64,000 bases of DNA from CBDHDN01 sp965261585 (lineage in GTDB: Bacteria; Pseudomonadota; Alphaproteobacteria; UBA6615). The notes under the pieces were generated by a model, which was not told where the DNA came from, did no database searches, and saw nothing but the letters and a program-made list of their open reading frames with translations. Where the stretch lies: contig CBDHDN010000046.1 of NCBI GenBank assembly GCA_965261585.1, forward strand, positions 62,001-126,000, in the 5' to 3' direction. The first letter of the stretch is position 1; the number at the start of each line of letters is the position of its first letter. Made by a program: the position numbers and the translations under genes. This document shows positions 57,431 to 64,000 of the stretch, piece by piece.

Positions 57431-57886
57431 TCAGTTCCCACCACCGGTCGCCAGGAAGATGATCTCCGAGACCGAATCCTCGAGGCTCTTGAAGTCGCGG
57501 GTATTGGCGAGTGCCTTGCCGGGCCCGATCCGCTGCGCCGCGGTGCCGGGGATCAGGCGCAGATACTTGCCGCCGAGCAGGCCGTCGCCGGTGACGACGC
57601 CTTCGGTGTCGGCGGGCAGCGACACGTCGGGATCGAGGGCCAATGTGATCACGGCCTCGAATGTTTCGAGGTCCAGCTCACGCCGTGTGACGGTGCCGAT
57701 CTTGACGCCGCTGATGCGGACGTCGCTGCCCGGTGCCAGGCCGCCGGCCTCGATGAACCGCGCGGTAATCTCGTAGCCGCCCCTGGAGCTGCGGATTTCG
57801 CCGCGCTGAACGGCGACGACCAGGAAAAACGCGGCAACGATTAGGACAACGCCGCCCAGGATGGTTTCGACCACGTTGCGTCGCAT
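57431..57886 (-). CDS. mlaD: MCE-domain protein, MlaD-like
   Basis: A 151-residue MlaD-type protein: one N-terminal membrane helix (residues 9-25) and an MCE domain (YEITARFIEAGGLAPGSDVR, GLLGGKYLRLIPG). MlaD forms a periplasmic hexamer handling phospholipids for the inner-membrane ABC transporter MlaFE. mlaF and mlaE are not nearby. A second, diverged MlaD-like gene lies just upstream. Confidence 0.92.
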   Translation of the reverse strand: MRRNVVETILGGVVLIVAAFFLVVAVQRGEIRSSRGGYEITARFIEAGGLAPGSDVRISGVKIGTVTRRELDLETFEAVITLALDPDVSLPADTEGVVTGDGLLGGKYLRLIPGTAAQRIGPGKALANTRDFKSLEDSVSEIIFLATGGGN

Positions 57887-57935
57887 AACGCTCTCCCGAA
57901 TATCGGTTGCCGGGGGATCTGACCGGGACGCATGG

Positions 57936-57984
57936 GGACCTCAAGCGTCAGGTGGGCCAGCCCACAGAATCATCGAACCACTAG
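57936..57984. repeat. Half-copy of the REP-like element
   Basis: The stretch CAAGCGTCAGGTG followed by ATCATCGAACCACTAG aligns with the right half of the element at 12398-12475 over about 50 bp. It lies between the two mlaD-like genes. Confidence 0.6.
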
Positions 57985-57998
57985 TTCGCGTTTGCCGT

Positions 57999-58454
57999 CT
58001 ATTGCCGGGCCCGGCTGCGCTCGATGATCAGCTGCAGCAGGTCCTCGACGATGACCGCTTCCTCGGTGAAGGCGATCTCGCCGCCCGGCGCGATGAACTC
58101 GTCGGCACCACCGATGTCGATGCGGACGAATTTTGGCCCGAACAGGCCATCGGTGACGACCAACGCCGTCGCGTCGAGGTCGAGCTCGATCGAATCGTCG
58201 ATGCGCAGGACGACGACCGCGCGCTGCTCCGTGTCGAGTCGCAAGCCCACGACCTCACCGACCGGGATGCCGGCGGCCCTGATCTCGCTGCCGATGTCCA
58301 GGCCGTCGACCTTGCCGAACCGGGCAGTCAGCTCATAGGTGCCGGCACTGCCCAAATTGTCGCGCGAGAAGACCCACGACGTCACCGCCAGCAGCACGAT
58401 GGCGACGATGCCGCCGACGGCCCTTTCCCACGCCTCGCGCCGGGCCTGCGTCAT
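57999..58454 (-). CDS. Second MCE-domain MlaD-like protein
   Basis: A 151-residue paralogue of the downstream MlaD: membrane helix at residues 13-29, then an MCE domain (YELTARFGKVDGLDIGSEIR, GLFGPKFVRIDIGG). Sequence identity with the neighbour is low, so this is an old duplication. It may form mixed or separate hexamers in phospholipid traffic. Its ATG overlaps the NDUFA12 stop by four nt. Confidence 0.88.
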   Translation of the reverse strand: MTQARREAWERAVGGIVAIVLLAVTSWVFSRDNLGSAGTYELTARFGKVDGLDIGSEIRAAGIPVGEVVGLRLDTEQRAVVVLRIDDSIELDLDATALVVTDGLFGPKFVRIDIGGADEFIAPGGEIAFTEEAVIVEDLLQLIIERSRARQ

Positions 58455-58807
58455 TGCGGCGTCCAGGGCTCGTAGTCGCCCGTCGCCGGGGACCGCTTGC
58501 CGCCGTGCAGGACACTGCCCGGCGGCCGGTAGGCCGCGGCGGTGCCGGTCATGTTTGGCACATGCTGCTTCTGCCACGGCTGCCGAGCGGGCGTGCCCGT
58601 CGGCGCCTCGGCGACGATGTGGTGCAGCCAGCCGTGCCAATCCGGCGGCACGCGGCTGGCCTCGACCTCGCCGTCATAGACTACCCAGCGGCGCTCGCGG
58701 CGATAGCCGGCCCGCGGCTTGGCCCGATAGTAGCGGTTGCTGAACTCGTCGGTACCGACAAGATCGCCGTGCAGCCAGGTCATTAAACGTGTACCGAGGG
58801 TGGCCAT
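58451..58807 (-). CDS. NADH:ubiquinone oxidoreductase subunit NDUFA12-like
   Basis: A 118-residue homologue of the mitochondrial complex I accessory subunit NDUFA12 (B17.2), found in alphaproteobacterial complex I. Key parts are GDLVGTDEFSNRYYR, RRERRWVVYDG and SRVPPDWHGWLHH, then a Pro-rich tail ending YEPWTPQ. It heads the minus-strand block and diverges from nrdJ. Confidence 0.93.
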   Translation of the reverse strand: MATLGTRLMTWLHGDLVGTDEFSNRYYRAKPRAGYRRERRWVVYDGEVEASRVPPDWHGWLHHIVAEAPTGTPARQPWQKQHVPNMTGTAAAYRPPGSVLHGGKRSPATGDYEPWTPQ

Positions 58808-59186
58808 CGCAGCCGTCCTGGGATCGTGCCGGGGATGAAGGCCGGCGAATATGGCAGCTAGCCTAGACCAGGTCCAGCCCGGTCCCGGTCACCATCACCA
58901 AGGGCCATGCTAGGACGCGGCGGTTAACCATTCCCTTACCCGAACGCGGCGCGTCTTCCACATCTGGCCATTCAACTATCCACCGTTCCATATCTAGGCA
59001 GGGGCGCAGGATATGGTATAATCAGATCTTCACGGCCGACATCTGGTGTGTATCCCTGGACCGGACCGCGTGACATGTCGCCCGTGGGGATCTCGGGGGT
59101 AGTTCGTTTCGTGATTTGAGCAACCATCGGGCGATTGCGAATTCGTCGACCATTGCCAATGCTGTTCTTCTGAGGGGGCGTGCGAG
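58808..59186. other. Divergent NDUFA12-nrdJ intergenic region
   Basis: This 379-nt gap holds the nrdJ promoter at 58995-59022 and a leader of about 160 nt. I found no cobalamin riboswitch boxes and no clear paired NrdR boxes. No ORF is convincing. Confidence 0.5.
58995..59022 (+). promoter_or_regulatory. Extended -10 promoter of nrdJ
   Basis: TATAAT at 59017-59022 is preceded by TGG (extended -10) and by TAGGCA at 58995-59000 with a 16-nt spacer. Transcription would start near 59029 and run through nrdJ and the repeat array to the terminator at 63413. Confidence 0.6.
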
Positions 59187-62100
59187 ATGCGGTTCGAGCG
59201 GCGGTTCACTGATGCGGGGAAAGATGCCTATGCGGGGGTCGAGTTTCGCAAGGCGTCGAGCGAGATCCGCAATCCCGATGGCAGCGTCGTTTTCGCGGCC
59301 AGCGATTTCGACGCCCCGGCGGCGTGGAGCCAAGTCGCCTGCGACGTGTTGGCCCAGAAGTACTTTCGCCGCGCCGGCGTGCCGTCCCGGCTGCGGCCGG
59401 TCGAGGAGCCCGAGGTCCCGGACTGGCTGTGGCGCCGCGAAGCCGATTCGAGCGGCGGCGAGCCGGTGTCGACGGGCGGCGAGACCGATGCGCGCCAGGT
59501 CTTCGACCGGCTGGCCGGCACCTGGACCTATTGGGGCTGGAAGGGCGGCTATTTCGATTCCGAGGACGACGCGCGCGCGTTCTTTGACGAGTTGCGCCAC
59601 ATGCTCGCGGCCCAGATGGCCGCGCCCAATTCGCCGCAGTGGTTCAACACCGGGCTGCATTGGGCCTATGGCATCGACGGACCCGGCCAGGGGCACTACT
59701 TCGTCGACTTCCAGACCGGCCGGGTAACCCGCTCCGACAGCGCCTATGAGCATCCCCAGCCGCACGCCTGCTTCATCCAGTCGGTCGACGACGACCTGGT
59801 GAACGAAGGCGGCATCATGGATTTGTGGGTCCGTGAGGCGCGGCTGTTCAAGTACGGCTCCGGCACCGGCTCGAACTTCTCGGCGATCCGCGGCGCCGGC
59901 GAAACGCTCTCGGGCGGCGGCAAGTCGTCGGGTCTGATGAGCTTCCTCAAGATCGGCGACCGCGCCGCCGGCGCCATCAAGTCCGGCGGCACGACCCGGC
60001 GCGCGGCCAAGATGGTCACGGTCGACATCGACCACCCCGACATCGAGGCCTACATCGACTGGAAGGTCGTCGAGGAGCAGAAGGTCGCCGCCCTCGTCAC
60101 CGGCTCGAAGCACTGTAAGCGGCACCTGAACGCCATCATCGACGCCTGCCAGGTCGCCGTCCAAACGCCCCAGGAACAGCGCTTCGATGCGGCCGCGAAC
60201 CCGCAACTCAGGGCGGCCATCAAGGCGGCGCGACAGGCCCTGGTGGCGGAGAACTTCATCCAGCGGGGGATCGAGTTCGCCCGGCAGGGCTACACCGCGC
60301 TCGACTTCCCGACCTACGACACGGACTGGGATTCCGAGGCCTACCTCACGGTCTCGGGCCAGAACTCGAACAACTCCGTGCGTGTGTCGGACGACTTTCT
60401 TGCGGCGGTCGAGCGCGATGGCCCGTGGGCCCTGAAGCAGCGCACCGACGGCGCCATCGCGAAGGAGCTGCCGGCGCGCCAGCTGTGGGAGCGGATCGCC
60501 TACGCGGCGTGGGCGAGCGCCGATCCCGGCGTGCAGTACGACACGACCATCAACGAATGGCACACTTGCCCCGTCGCCGGGCGGATCAACGCGTCCAACC
60601 CGTGCTCGGAGTACATGTTCGTCGACGACACGGCCTGCAATCTGGCATCGCTGAACCTCGCGACGTTCCGCGATCCCGACGGCGGCCTCAACCGCGAGGA
60701 CTTCGAGCACGCCGTGCGGCTGTGGACCGTCGTCCTCGAGATCTCCGTGCTGATGGCCCAGTTCCCGTCGCGCGAAATCGCCCGGCGCAGCTATGAGTAC
60801 CGCACCCTCGGCCTCGGCTTCGCCAACCTCGGCAGCCTGCTGATGGGCTGGGGCCTGCCCTACGACAGCACCGAGGGCCGCGCCCTGTGCGGCGCCATCG
60901 CCGCGCTGATGACCGGCGTCGCCTATGCGACGTCGGCGGAGCTGGCCGATCAGCTGGGGCCCTTTCCGGGCTATGCCCGCAATGCCGAGGCCATGCACCG
61001 GGTCATCCGCAACCACCACCGTGCGGCCCATGGTCTCGACGACGGCTATGAGGAGCTGGCGACCTGGCCGGTGCCGCTGGATATCGCCAATTGCCCCGAC
61101 GAGCGTCTGGTTCAGGCCGCCGCCCGGGCCTGGGACCGGGCGCTGGCGCTGGGCGGCAAGTACGGCTACCGCAACGCCCAGACGACGGTGATCGCGCCGA
61201 CCGGCACGATCGGCTTGATCATGGACTGCGACACGACCGGCATCGAGCCCGAATTCGCGATCGTCAAATATAAGACGCTGGCCGGCGGCGGCTATTTCAA
61301 GATCATCAATCAGACGGTGCCGCGGGCGCTGCAGACGCTCGGCTACGGCCGCAGCGATACGAACGAAATCGTCGCCTACGCGCTCGGCCGCGGCACCCTG
61401 ATCGGCGCCCCGGCGATCGATCACGAGGCCCTGGCGGCGCGCGGCTTCACCGCCGACGCGCTGGACAAGATCGAGGCGGCCCTGGCGGCTGCCTTCGACA
61501 TCCGTTTCGTGTTCAACAAATGGACCCTTGGCGAGTCGTTCTGCGTCAACATGCTGGGCCTCGATGCGGCCCGGCTTGACGCCGTGAATTTCGACATGCT
61601 GGCGGCACTCGGCTTTGCCGCGGCCGACATCGAGGCGGCCAATACCTACGTGTGCGGCGCCATGACCCTGGAAGGTGCGCCCCACTTGGCGGACGAGCAT
61701 CTCGCCGTGTTCGATTGCGCCAGCCCGTGCGGCAAGATCGGCACGCGCTCGCTCTCGGTCGAGAGCCATATCCGCATGATGGCGGCGGCCCAGCCGTTCA
61801 TCACCGGCGCCATCTCGAAGACGATCAACATGCCGGCGGCGGCGACCATCGAAGACTGCAAGAACGCCTACCTGCTGTCCTGGAAGCTGGCGCTGAAGGC
61901 GATCGCCCTGTACCGCGACGGCTCGAAGCTGAGCCAACCCCTGCAGGCGCAACTGTTCGAGGACGAAGCGGACGACGGCGCGGTCGAACAGGTGCTCAAG
62001 GCGCCGGCGGCCGAGCGCGCCGGCATTGTTGCCGAGCGCATCGTCGAGCGCATCATCGAGCGGGTTGCCGAGCGCCACCGCCTGCCTGATCGGCGCAAGG

Positions 62101-63149
62101 GCTACACCCAGAAGGCCATCGTCGGCGGTCACAAGGTGTATCTGCGCACCGGCGAATACGAGGACGGTAAGGCCGGCGAGATCTTCGTCGACATGCACAA
62201 GGAAGGCGCGGCCTTCCGCTCGTTGATGAACAACTTCGCGATCGCCGTGTCGATCGGTCTACAGTACGGCGTGCCGCTGGAGGAATTCGTCGACGCGTTC
62301 ACGTTCACGCGGTTCGAGCCGAGCGGCCCGGTCGAGGGCAATGACGCCATCAAGCTGGCGAGCTCCGTGCTCGACTACATCTTCCGCGAGCTCGCCATCA
62401 GCTACCTCGGCCGCACCGACCTGGCGCACGTACAGCCCGAGGACCTCTATCCCGACAGCCTCGGCCGCGGCACGGCTGCGGAGGGACTGCCGGAACGGGC
62501 GGCCCAGCGGGTCGTCAGCACGGGCTATGTGCGCAACAACTTCCTGGTGCTGGAGGGCGGTGCCAAGGACGCTGCACCCGGCGCGGCGACGGCTGTCGCG
62601 TCGGAGCAATCTGCTGCGCCGGCAGCAGCACCCGCCACCGCGGCGGCCGGCGGAGACCCCGGCACGGTGTCCCGGGGCGGTAGTGGCAATGGTAACGGCA
62701 ATGGCAACGGCGACGGCGGCACCGGGCACGGCCAGGCGAACACGGCCCGCCACGCCAATGGCAACGGTGCCGGCCGCGCCGGTGGCCAGGGCTATGGCAT
62801 CCTGAAGGCCAGCGCCGTGGGCTTTGCCAGCGACGGCATGCTGGCGATCGAATCCCATGAGGAGGCCATCCTGGCGCTCGATCAGGACCTCGTCGACACG
62901 ATTGACGCGCGCCTCGCGCGCGTGCGCGAGGCGCGCGAAGATGGCGCAGCAGTTTCTGACCTCGAATGGACGCGCGCCTCGCGCGCGTGCGCGAGGCGCG
63001 CGGCGACGCACCGTCTCAAACGACAACACGGTGCGCTCGCGCGCCTCGCGCGCGTGCGCGAGGCGCGCGGCTTGCGGACCGTCAACCGGAAACTGTCACC
63101 ATCCGCGCGCCTCGCGCGCGTGCGCGAGGCGCGCGATTTACGCCGTTAG
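59187..63149 (+). CDS. nrdJ: Vitamin B12-dependent ribonucleotide reductase, truncated before its cysteine tail
   Basis: A 1,320-residue class II reductase starting MRFERRFTDAGKDAYAGVEF. Active-site parts include QPHACFIQSVDDD, ASNPCSEYMFVDDTACNL and APTGTIGLIMDCDTTGIEP. It reduces ribonucleotides to deoxyribonucleotides using adenosylcobalamin. Residues up to about 1,240 are normal; then a repeat-spacer array adds four copies of ARLARVREAR-type sequence (one in another frame) and an amber stop at 63147. The conserved Cys-rich tail lies downstream as a separate ORF. Without the array the protein would be about 1,280 residues. Confidence 0.95.
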   Translation: MRFERRFTDAGKDAYAGVEFRKASSEIRNPDGSVVFAASDFDAPAAWSQVACDVLAQKYFRRAGVPSRLRPVEEPEVPDWLWRREADSSGGEPVSTGGETDARQVFDRLAGTWTYWGWKGGYFDSEDDARAFFDELRHMLAAQMAAPNSPQWFNTGLHWAYGIDGPGQGHYFVDFQTGRVTRSDSAYEHPQPHACFIQSVDDDLVNEGGIMDLWVREARLFKYGSGTGSNFSAIRGAGETLSGGGKSSGLMSFLKIGDRAAGAIKSGGTTRRAAKMVTVDIDHPDIEAYIDWKVVEEQKVAALVTGSKHCKRHLNAIIDACQVAVQTPQEQRFDAAANPQLRAAIKAARQALVAENFIQRGIEFARQGYTALDFPTYDTDWDSEAYLTVSGQNSNNSVRVSDDFLAAVERDGPWALKQRTDGAIAKELPARQLWERIAYAAWASADPGVQYDTTINEWHTCPVAGRINASNPCSEYMFVDDTACNLASLNLATFRDPDGGLNREDFEHAVRLWTVVLEISVLMAQFPSREIARRSYEYRTLGLGFANLGSLLMGWGLPYDSTEGRALCGAIAALMTGVAYATSAELADQLGPFPGYARNAEAMHRVIRNHHRAAHGLDDGYEELATWPVPLDIANCPDERLVQAAARAWDRALALGGKYGYRNAQTTVIAPTGTIGLIMDCDTTGIEPEFAIVKYKTLAGGGYFKIINQTVPRALQTLGYGRSDTNEIVAYALGRGTLIGAPAIDHEALAARGFTADALDKIEAALAAAFDIRFVFNKWTLGESFCVNMLGLDAARLDAVNFDMLAALGFAAADIEAANTYVCGAMTLEGAPHLADEHLAVFDCASPCGKIGTRSLSVESHIRMMAAAQPFITGAISKTINMPAAATIEDCKNAYLLSWKLALKAIALYRDGSKLSQPLQAQLFEDEADDGAVEQVLKAPAAERAGIVAERIVERIIERVAERHRLPDRRKGYTQKAIVGGHKVYLRTGEYEDGKAGEIFVDMHKEGAAFRSLMNNFAIAVSIGLQYGVPLEEFVDAFTFTRFEPSGPVEGNDAIKLASSVLDYIFRELAISYLGRTDLAHVQPEDLYPDSLGRGTAAEGLPERAAQRVVSTGYVRNNFLVLEGGAKDAAPGAATAVASEQSAAPAAAPATAAAGGDPGTVSRGGSGNGNGNGNGDGGTGHGQANTARHANGNGAGRAGGQGYGILKASAVGFASDGMLAIESHEEAILALDQDLVDTIDARLARVREAREDGAAVSDLEWTRASRACARRAATHRLKRQHGALARLARVREARGLRTVNRKLSPSARLARVREARDLRR

Positions 63150-63201
63150 GAGGTAACGATGGGTTTCAACGCGCGCCTCGCGCGCGTGCGCGAGGCGCGC
63201 G
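62906..63201. CRISPR. CRISPR-like array of five palindromic repeats within nrdJ
   Basis: Five identical 32-bp repeats start at 62906, 62971, 63038, 63104 and 63170. Each is arm CGCGCGCCTCGCGC, loop GCGT, arm GCGCGAGGCGCGCG. Spacers are unique: 62938-62970 (33 bp), 63003-63037 (35), 63070-63103 (34), 63136-63169 (34). Spacer 4 is only about 44% GC against a GC-rich host. Total insertion relative to native nrdJ is 264 bp. No leader or cas genes are in the window; the repeat is coding sequence of nrdJ. Confidence 0.75.
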
Positions 63202-63311
63202 TGAAGGGTTACGAGGGCGACGCATGCGACGACTGCGGCAACTTCACACTCGTGCGCAGCGGCACCTGCCTGCGTTGTGTCTCGTGCGGTACGACGACTG
63301 GCTGCAGCTGA
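63159..63311 (+). CDS. Detached NrdJ C-terminal cysteine tail
   Basis: A 50-residue ORF: MGFN from spacer 4, ARLARVREAR from the last repeat, then VKGYEGDACDDCGNFTLVRS and GTCLRCVSCGTTTGCS, the conserved C-terminal Cys-rich/zinc-ribbon-like tail of NrdJ. It is in the nrdJ frame but behind the amber stop at 63147-63149. AGGAGGT four nt before ATG 63159 is a strong ribosome site, so reinitiation right after the stop is likely. Split NrdJa/NrdJb reductases in pseudomonads give a precedent for a tail supplied in trans. Confidence 0.8.
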   Translation: MGFNARLARVREARVKGYEGDACDDCGNFTLVRSGTCLRCVSCGTTTGCS

Positions 63312-63366
63312 TGCGCCACGATTCGGCAGCGGCGGCCGGTGGTCCAAGTTCTCCTCCCTGAGCCTT

Positions 63367-63413
63367 CCGGGGTGTGTCTGGCACGAGCGCACCCCGGCTC
63401 TTTCTTGTTTTTT
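63367..63413 (+). terminator. Rho-independent terminator after nrdJ
   Basis: Stem CCGGGGTG (63367-63374) pairs with CACCCCGG (63390-63397), followed by a T-rich run TTTCTTGTTTTTT. It ends the nrdJ transcript about 55 nt after the tail ORF. Confidence 0.85.
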
Positions 63414-63482
63414 GCCTTAGACAGCGGCAGCCCGCCGGGTATGCTTGCGGCACGCAACAGCAGTCAGCGGGGAGGACGAGGC

Positions 63483-63950
63483 ATGGCTGGACGCGTCGAC
63501 AAGCGGCTGGAGGAGCAGGGGCTCGTGCTGCCGGAGGCAGCGGCGCCGGCCGCCAACTACGTGCCGTTCGTAGTCAGCGGCGGCTACGTCTACATCTCCG
63601 GCCAGCTGCCCATGGTCGACGGCAAGCCCGGCTTCCTCGGCAAGCTCGGCGCCGATGTCGAGCTGGAGCAGGGGGTCGAGGCCGCACGCACCTGTGCGGT
63701 CAACATCCTGGCCCAGCTGCGGGCCGCGGCGGACGGTGATTTCGACCGCGTCGCCCGCTGCGTCAAGCTCGGCGGCTACGTCAACTCGACGCCCGAGTTC
63801 ACCCAGCAGCCCGCCGTCGTCAACGGTGCGTCGAACCTGATGGTCGACGTGCTCGGCGATGCCGGCCGCCACGCCCGGTTCGCCGTCGGCGTCAATGCCT
63901 TGCCCTTCGGCGTCGCCGTCGAGGTCGAGGCGCTGTTCGCGCTGGGCTGA
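63483..63950 (+). CDS. RidA/YjgF-family deaminase-like protein
   Basis: A 155-residue RidA-family protein: NYVPFVVSGGYVYISGQLPM, then CVKLGGYVNSTPEF and the C-terminal LPFGVAVEVEALFAL. RidA proteins hydrolyse reactive enamine/imine intermediates of PLP enzymes. This longer subfamily (about 155 residues) often lacks the catalytic arginine of true RidA, so the activity is uncertain. Start ATG 63483 (MAGRVDKRLEEQG) has GAGGACGAGG upstream. Confidence 0.87.
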   Translation: MAGRVDKRLEEQGLVLPEAAAPAANYVPFVVSGGYVYISGQLPMVDGKPGFLGKLGADVELEQGVEAARTCAVNILAQLRAAADGDFDRVARCVKLGGYVNSTPEFTQQPAVVNGASNLMVDVLGDAGRHARFAVGVNALPFGVAVEVEALFALG

Positions 63951-63959
63951 GGCCGGCGC

Positions 63960-64000
63960 ATGGCATCGGGGACCATCGCCGCCCGGCTGCATGAGCTCGG
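63960..64000 (+). CDS. Start of an unidentified gene (partial)
   Basis: ATG 63960 opens MASGTIAARLHEL before the window ends. The ARLHELG pattern resembles the N-terminus of RidA-type proteins (ARLAELG), which would make a tandem pair, but 13 residues are too few to decide. It is 9 nt after the ridA stop, so probably co-transcribed. Confidence 0.4.
   Translation, partial: MASGTIAARLHEL

Noticed and set aside
58808..59186. A cobalamin riboswitch or NrdR boxes upstream of nrdJ
   Set aside because: No recognisable B12-box or paired NrdR palindromes could be found by eye in the leader.
62906..63201. Rickettsia-type palindromic elements or REP insertions as the explanation for the nrdJ repeats
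   Set aside because: Those elements do not keep a near-constant 33-35-bp gap with unique sequence between identical copies; the period of about 66 bp fits CRISPR-type growth better.
59187..64000. cas genes accompanying the array
   Set aside because: The genes around it are nrdJ, ridA and a partial ORF; none resembles a Cas protein.

Overview
The window is a GC-rich (roughly two-thirds G+C by eye), gene-dense piece of an alphaproteobacterial chromosome, most likely from the Rhodospirillales or relatives. Supporting markers are an NDUFA12-type complex I subunit, a DUF2155 protein, the aroQ-accB-accC-aat gene order, a long SUF operon led by cysE-iscR, and a class II (B12-dependent) ribonucleotide reductase.

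Layout. 1-10.4 kb: one minus-strand operon for Fe-S cluster assembly (cysE, iscR, two IscS/NifS-type desulfurases, sufB, sufC, sufD, sufS, a sufU-like scaffold, sufT, sufA, ferredoxin, then the start of a TenA-like gene), behind a promoter overlapped by a near-consensus IscR box. 10.4-21.3 kb: a hydrolase, tyrS, a large AsmA/YhdP-like envelope protein, and glnE, which is split by a 1,919-nt group II intron inserted antisense. 21.3-27.6 kb: a divergent PspA/ATP-grasp envelope cluster (homologues of E. coli yjfI, J, K, L, M and C plus a K+ channel), followed by a rhomboid protease. 27.6-37 kb: DUF455 protein, prfB with its programmed frameshift, PBP1A, AmiC and RNase E. 37-50.4 kb: an aminotransferase, MAPEG, an adenylate cyclase with TPRs, and a tyrosine/homogentisate catabolic block (S9 peptidase, FAH, hmgA, hppD, a divergent marR with a palindromic operator). 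Four genes of this block and its border carry small frame-disrupting indels. 50.6-58.8 kb: aroQ, accBC, a PhyH-type oxygenase, methylthioribose kinase, aat, DUF2155, a methyltransferase, two mlaD-like genes and NDUFA12. 59-64 kb: nrdJ, then ridA.

The most striking object is at the 3' end of nrdJ (62906-63201). Five identical 32-bp palindromic repeats are separated by four unique 33-35-bp spacers, exactly the geometry of a small CRISPR array, but inside a conserved coding sequence. Deleting four repeat-spacer units (264 bp) gives a normal NrdJ C-terminus, so the repeat itself looks like the native codons for ARLARVREAR. One spacer supplies an amber stop followed by a Shine-Dalgarno and ATG, so the cysteine-rich NrdJ tail is now a separate 50-codon ORF. 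The simplest reading is a neo-CRISPR locus made by off-target spacer integration. No cas genes are in the window.

Other disruptions are the antisense intron in glnE, which breaks the deadenylylase half and leaves the adenylyltransferase half open, and the indels at 45.4-48.4 kb.
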